This document shows positions 58,997 to 64,000 of a stretch of DNA of 64,000 nt, piece after piece. This DNA is from Amyelois transitella (taxonomy: Eukaryota; Arthropoda; Insecta; Lepidoptera; Pyralidae). Position 1 is the first letter of the stretch; every line of letters starts with the position of its first letter. Below the pieces are notes generated by a model. The model did not search any database. It saw only the letters and a list, made by a program, of their open reading frames with translations, and was not told where the DNA came from. The stretch lies in the NCBI RefSeq assembly GCF_032362555.1, contig NC_083524.1:9348001-9412000 (forward strand). Reading direction: 5' to 3'. The translations under genes and the position numbers were made by a program.

Positions 58997-61900
58997 ATGT
59001 CAACAAACTTATCAATAGTACTCAAGAGAGCGAGTAAAGTTTATCATGAAGGCGTAAGTTCTGACTCCTATTTATTTAAATTTATCCTACATTGGAATCA
59101 TAATCGTCATTTATTCCTTCAATATGGTTACAATTACAATAGGTCTAAGGTTCTGGTGGCTGAAGAATGATATATTCATAAGCGTAATTCGCTTATTTTA
59201 AACAGTAGACAGAGACCACATCTTACTTGCCTTAATCCTGGATAGTTCTTTTGCCTCATATAAATGCATTCTGAGAAAGAATGATGTTTGTTAATTTTAG
59301 GAGACTATAGCAGGCGTAGCGGTAGTGGAGAGTAACGGCGACGTGCGTCACGAAGGTCTGACGCTGCTGGTGGAAGGATGCGTCAATCTGCAGCTCAGCA
59401 CTAAGAATGTGGGAATCTTTGAAGCCTTCTCAAACAGCATAAAGGTGATTTAGGTCTATATCAAACAACTTTAGATATAACTCAATGTTGCACATTAAAG
59501 TTATTAAAGATCAAAAGAAGGTGATACATGTCTACATATAGTCACATCTATATCCCTTGCTGGATAGACAGAGCCAACAGTCTTGAAAAGACTGACAGGC
59601 CACACAGCTGTATGGGTTAATGATAGCATTGTGATAGTGAATAGCGACAAAAACATGTGTATGTATATTGTCAATTAACCACCTATTTTTATTGCTATTT
59701 AAAATGGGATTTTAAAAAATCTGTGTGCTACAAACTGAATGTTTATCTTTTTGATTTCAGCCACTAAACTTGTTGTACACATCAATAGAGCTAGCACCGC
59801 CTGGAAAAATCCCCACGGGAATCACAGAGATTCCATTTGAAGTCCCACTGCGTGCGCGGCAGGCAGTATCCCCAGGGTACCCAGGGTTGCTGGAGACCTA
59901 CCATGGCGTGTTCGTCAATATTATGTACACTATCAAATGCAGCATGAAGAGGTCCTTCTTGAACAAGCCACTGAATGCTAGCTGCCAGTTCTTTGTTCAA
60001 TACAGACAGGTTAGTTTTAGATTATCTATTTATGCTGATACATCTAAAGTTTGTGAATGAGTGAGTGTTTGTTTGAATCAGAAGATCATTATTTACCAAG
60101 TGCACTTGGTTACAACCTCTGGCACTATGTCAAGGAGGAGTTTCAATGCACTTGCTGACTTTACTCTTCATGTCCTTGTGATGGTTATAAAAAGATATTC
60201 ATATAATTGGTATATCTCAGCAAGAGCCGCCGCCGCTGAAGCCGGTGCGCTGCGAGATCACGCCGAGCAGCATCCGCGCGTCCGCGGCCAGCGCGGGCCG
60301 CGTCTCCATGCCGCAGTTCCAGGTGTACGCAGAGATCGCCACTACCGTCTGCTCGCTGGACAAACCCATCACTGGGAAGGTAGATAAATCATGACGAACT
60401 ATTTTCTTGAGCTTAGCTTCATGTTACTTCTGGAAGTCTAGCTTATCCATCTGTAGGTTGACTACTGGTTTAGAAGTTTTTGAGTTTGTTTAGTTATAAA
60501 TAAAGAAATCTATTCTGCTTTCATTATAAGTACAAATAAGCCTTTATTATGAAGTACAATTAGCCTGTAGGAAAAGATGGCAATCCCTCGCGGCTCTGCC
60601 CGCGTGAAATGTACCCTTCTCTGTACTTCAAAAATGTATACAAAATTCATGGGGATCAGATCAGTGATATTGAGGTGAACGACAGACAAACAAATACACT
60701 GTGCCTTAATAATTTCGCCTGCTTCTTCCCAGATCCGCGTGGAAGAATGCAGCGTTCCCATCAAATCCATAGAGCTACAACTGGTGCGCGTCGAGACCTG
60801 CGGCTGCGCAGAGGGCTACTCGCGGGACGGTATGTTAAGAGTAGCTATAGTTGTTTTTTTAATTAAATCTTTCACAAATATACCCTTTGAACGCCGTAAG
60901 TAAAACTGATATTTTGTTTGCCATATAAGCTACTTCAATGATAGAAAACCGACTTTCTATTTTTGTGGTTTATAGTTCCTCTAAATGAGAACAACTTGTG
61001 GTGTTCTGAAAGACGCCTTAAGTTGTCCTTAGTATAAAGAAAGAATTGAAGGCGCTGAAACTTGTTGTATTTTCGTAGACTGTAACCTTGTGAAAAAGGG
61101 GAAATGTTAAAAATATAGGTATATTTGTAGCGACGGAGATCCAGAACATCCAGGCGGGCGACGGCGACGTGTGCCGCGGCCGCGACGTGCCGCTGCACAT
61201 GGTGCTGCCGCGCCTCTTCACCTGCCCCACCACCACCACGCTCAACTTCAAGATAGGTACGATCGGAACAGGGGATGGGGTCCTACATCTGCCCCACCAC
61301 CACCACGCTCAACTTCAAGATAGGTACGATCGGAACAGGGGATGGGGTCCTACATCTGCCCCACCACCACCACGCTCAACTTCAAGATAGGTACGATCGG
61401 AACAGGGGATGGGGTCCTACATCTGCCCCACCACCACCACGCTCAACTTCAAGATAGGTACGATCGGAACAGGGGATGGGGTCCTACATCTGCCCCACCA
61501 CCACCACGCTCAACTTCAAGATAGGTACGATCGGAACAGGGGATGGGGTCCTACATCTGCCCCACCACCACCACGCTCAACTTCAAGATAGGTACGATCG
61601 GAACAGGGGATGGGGTCCTACATCTGCCCCACCACCACCACGCTCAACTTCAAGATAGGTACGATCGGAACAGGGGATGGGGTCCTACATCTGCCCCACC
61701 ACCACCACGCTCAACTTCAAGATAGGTACGATCGGAACAGGGGATGGGGTCCTACATCTGCCCCACCACCACCACGCTCAACTTCAAGATAGTTTGAACT
61801 CTAATAGGCATTACTCAGAAAAAGAAATGGAATCTGAACCTGTCCCTCCATACACCTCACGCAATTTATTTGTGGCACCTTATTAATTCTACAGACATCC

Positions 61901-62128
61901 TTGACAGACAACTGAAACAATACCTATATGGTAGTTTTCTCTTTTTGTATGCCACATGCACCGTCTGCAGGCGTCAGCTGCAACTAGACCGCCATATTTA
62001 TTATTTTTTGACCACCTCAATAAAATTATATATTTGTTTCAGAATTCGAGTTGAATATCGCAGTGATATTTGAAGACGACTACCTGGTGACTGAAAACTT
62101 TCCAATACTTCTGTTGAGAAGCAAATAG
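58997..62128 (+). CDS. VPS26C: VPS26C (DSCR3), Retriever subunit, 7 exons
   Basis: VPS26C is the arrestin-fold subunit of Retriever, which works with the CCC complex (together Commander) to recycle membrane proteins such as integrins from endosomes. Exons: 58997-59053, 59301-59444, 59761-60009, 60221-60379, 60733-60829, 61131-61256, 62043-62128. They join in frame to 305 residues; the human protein is 297. Family motifs in order: SIVLKRASKVYHEGE, EGCVNLQLSTKNVG, FEAFSNSIKP, PPGKIPTGITEIPFE, ETYHGVFVNIMYT, QLVRVETCGCAEGYSRDATEI, GDGDVCRG, MVLPRLFTCPT and ENFPILLLRSK. Start chosen because MSTNLSIVLKRA matches the family N terminus. The exon 6 donor at 61257 is the first of eight identical donors in a 67-bp tandem array. 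Exon 4 is distinctly GC-rich. Confidence 0.94.
59530..59660 (-). mobile_element. SINE-A fragment in VPS26C intron 2
   Basis: Minus-strand 3' part of SINE-A: TATAGTCACATCTATATCCC through GTTAATGATAGCATTGTG. Confidence 0.75.
61222..61793 (+). repeat. 67-bp minisatellite made of an exon end plus splice donor
   Basis: A 67-bp unit begins at CTGCCCCACC at 61222 and then at every 67 bases up to 61758, giving eight full units plus a ninth partial one. All appear identical by eye. Each unit contains the last 35 bases of VPS26C exon 6, its AG|GTACG donor, and 32 bases of intron. The first unit is the genuine exon end. The ninth copy has lost one G, so it reads GATAGTTTGA and lacks the donor. GT dinucleotides of the eight donors are at 61257, 61324, 61391, 61458, 61525, 61592, 61659 and 61726. 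Confidence 0.97.
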
Positions 62129-62326
62129 AATTAGATTACTTAATACAGACATTGTATATTTCTAGGTGTAAATTAAATATAATTATTGTATATAACAAAA
62201 TAACTTATGAAAAACTATATGTTTTTGTATAAAGAATCTGTAAAAACTCAGATCCCAAAACAGAATTTGATGTCACTATACCTGAATTATACTTTTGAAA
62301 TAAGTCATTGCTGTTTGTAATTAAGG

Positions 62327-62371
62327 ATTAAAAAAAAAAACAATAATATTTTACCAACAATATATTTTATT
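62327..62371. terminator. Candidate poly(A) signals of the convergent VPS26C and cereblon genes
   Basis: A plus-strand ATTAAA at 62327-62332, followed by an A-run, is a candidate for VPS26C. A minus-strand AATAAA (62366-62371) is a candidate for the cereblon gene. They are under 50 bases apart. Both are inferred from sequence only. Confidence 0.4.
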
Positions 62372-63331
62372 CACTTATAATAGTTGGGTAACATTGACGG
62401 TAAGAAATCAATGGTAAGTATTTACATTGCATGATTAAAATAATAAATCAATAATGATTGCTAAGACTAGGATCTACCTAATGACTCTTAAAATAATCTT
62501 AATAGGTACCATCATGCAGTTTCATCATGCACTTGGGTAAAATAATCTTTTTTCAAACAAATCATGATTTTAATGTAGGACATTGTACACAGGGCTCACT
62601 TTTTACGGTTTTAGTAAATGACATTTATAAACGAAGAGAAATTAAAAATCAAATATAAATGACATTAAATCTCGCTGCACTCGACTACAAATTGAGAAAT
62701 ACACACATGATTCTATATTTATCTATACAATATACAATTTTGAGTTCCTTCATAATAAAATATGAACCTCTCTTTGTATATTGAGTAATTTTAATAAATG
62801 CCAATAACTAATTTGTAGTGTAAAAAAAGAAACATTGACATAACATTAACAATAAAAAATTCATATATACTGTAAAATTGTCCTATCCACATATTCATTG
62901 TCTACTTATAAATATCTTTTAAATTTAATGCTCATTGAAAATATACTCATTCCCGTTATTGGTAACATGATCTGTAAAAGGAATATTCTAGGAGATCAGT
63001 AACGTCTTAAAATTCATTACAATTGAGCAATCATTCCTCTGTATTATACAAAGATTCTTTGTCAGTCAATCTCTTAAACTAAAATTATCGCGGCTTCCCC
63101 GTACGCTCAAGTACAGGGGAGGTTTAACTTTACTGTATTTTTAGTCACAATGTCGTGAATGGTGATTGCATATATGAAGCTTTCGCTCACTACATAGCGA
63201 CCCCATACACGTATTGACTCACTACAATCCCACACTCATATGTTTTGATTCACTACATACACAACTCTTCTTTCATGACGTAGCGACACAATATTATATG
63301 CTCGTGCTTGTGCGGCGAGTTGGCGGCCGCT
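62372..63331. other. Intergenic region or cereblon 3' UTR
   Basis: AT-rich with no open frame. The segment 63160-63290 repeats variants of CACTACATA/CACTACAATC about every 30 bases (ACTACATAGCGAC, CACTACAATCC, CACTACATACAC), a weak local repeat. Confidence 0.4.
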
Positions 63332-64000
63332 TCACTCGGGCGGCGCGGCGGGCGCGGCGCGGTCGGCGCGCGGCTGCACGTAGTTGCGGCACAGCCCGTA
63401 GAACTGCTGCGGCCGGAGGTTGCGCTTCATCGCGTCGAACCTTTACAATTAATTTGTAACAAAATATAGCTAGTTAGTGTTGAAATTTAGAACACTAGTG
63501 ATAAGTGCCGAGTCTTGTAATATAACCACTCCATATCTTTCCCATAGATAACGTAAAAAGCGACTAAGACTTATTGTTGGATTTGTCTATCCCGAAAGGG
63601 ATATAAACGTAACTATATGTATGTATCTCGTAAACTAAACACCGATTGACTGATTTAAGATACGAAAAAGGGTATAATGCAGTGATGTGCATTCACATAA
63701 TGAGGAGTGGCAATTATGTCAAATTATATGAAAAGACAGGGTGTGTCTTCAATCTTTTAAACAAAGGTAGAGGTAAAGCTGTAGAGTGATATGTAAATAT
63801 ATAACAATAATTCAATGTAGGTCAAGTTTATGGTCAGATAGACCACTTTATGTTATTAACTGATTCACTTTAGGCTCCTCTCAGAGAAGTACGGACCCAA
63901 CACGAACGAATTCCCAGAAAGAGTAGGATACGTAGGTATATAAAGTAGAGAGTCACCTCCAGCCGACGTGCGCCATGCAGTTGGCACAGAGCAGGATGGT
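63332..64000 (-). CDS. CRBN: Cereblon homologue, last two exons, truncated by the window edge
   Basis: Cereblon is the substrate receptor of the CRL4 ubiquitin ligase. The penultimate exon (63957-64000 and beyond) encodes TILLCANCMAHVGW and splices through a GTGACT donor to the terminal exon 63332-63440. That exon encodes FDAMKRNLRPQQFYGLC, RNYVQPRADR and a stop TGA at 63332-63334. Joining gives CANCMAHVGWRFDA. The CxxC, HVGWRF and PQQFYGL pattern matches the C-terminal end of the zinc-binding CULT domain, which carries the thalidomide-binding pocket in vertebrates. The upstream Lon-like domain would lie outside the window. Another CULT-domain protein is possible. The terminal exon is extremely GC-rich and ends in a Pro/Ala-rich tail. 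Confidence 0.75.
63500..63630 (+). mobile_element. SINE-A fragment in the cereblon intron
   Basis: GTGCCGAGTCTTG, CCATATCTTTCCCATAGATA, GTAAAAAGCGACTAAG and CTATATGTATGTATC remain, with the centre deleted. Confidence 0.7.

Noticed and set aside
61222..61793. Regularly spaced repeats resembling a CRISPR array
   Set aside because: The units are directly adjacent and identical with no variable spacers, and the genome is eukaryotic; it is a minisatellite across an exon border.
61275..61886. A series of overlapping His/Pro/Thr-rich open frames
   Set aside because: They are the 67-bp minisatellite read in successive frames; because the unit has no stop in one frame set it stays open without being coding. 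Only the first unit is part of a real exon.

Overview
This window is eukaryotic nuclear DNA, almost certainly from a moth or butterfly. The genes have short GC-rich exons with GT-AG introns in AT-rich DNA, the proteins match insect orthologues, and the interspersed repeats are of types I recognise from lepidopteran genomes. No prokaryotic, organellar or viral genes were seen.

Layout. 1-8338 is gene-free DNA with LINE 3' ends, SINEs and short hairpins. 8339-17960 (+) is a 12-exon eIF2D gene (590 aa). 18630-20564 (-) is an intronless 644-aa NEK-like pseudokinase, tail-to-tail with eIF2D. 21044-24534 is a TIR-bounded DNA transposon invaded by a 5'-truncated non-LTR retrotransposon. 25250-27000 holds further LINE debris. 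29680-58307 (-) is a 12-exon, 28.6-kb kinesin-II motor subunit gene (Klp68D/KIF3B type, 687 aa) with very large introns. 58997-62128 (+) is a seven-exon VPS26C (DSCR3) gene, head-to-head with the kinesin gene across 689 bp. 63332 to the right edge (-) holds the last two exons of a cereblon (CULT-domain) gene, tail-to-tail with VPS26C. The genes are cellular housekeeping genes (translation, ciliary transport, endosomal recycling, E3 ligase substrate receptor) and do not form one pathway.

The most notable signals are: (i) a 67-bp tandem array at the end of VPS26C exon 6 that repeats the exon end together with its 5' splice site, giving eight identical donors; (ii) at least a dozen perfect or near-perfect short-loop hairpins, with two copies of one DNA transposon each carrying a different private inverted insertion, which looks like snap-back template switching; (iii) an abundant SINE-like repeat with target-site duplications and an (ATGT)n tail like that of a LINE in the window, including one copy with the structure of a twin-priming inversion; (iv) a GC-AG intron required by reading frame in the kinesin gene; (v) a possible in-frame 29-codon cassette exon in kinesin intron 1; (vi) decayed tandem copies of an eIF2D exon end and splice donor.

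All gene models were built by eye from reading frame, splice consensus and remembered family sequence. No alignment or database search was run.
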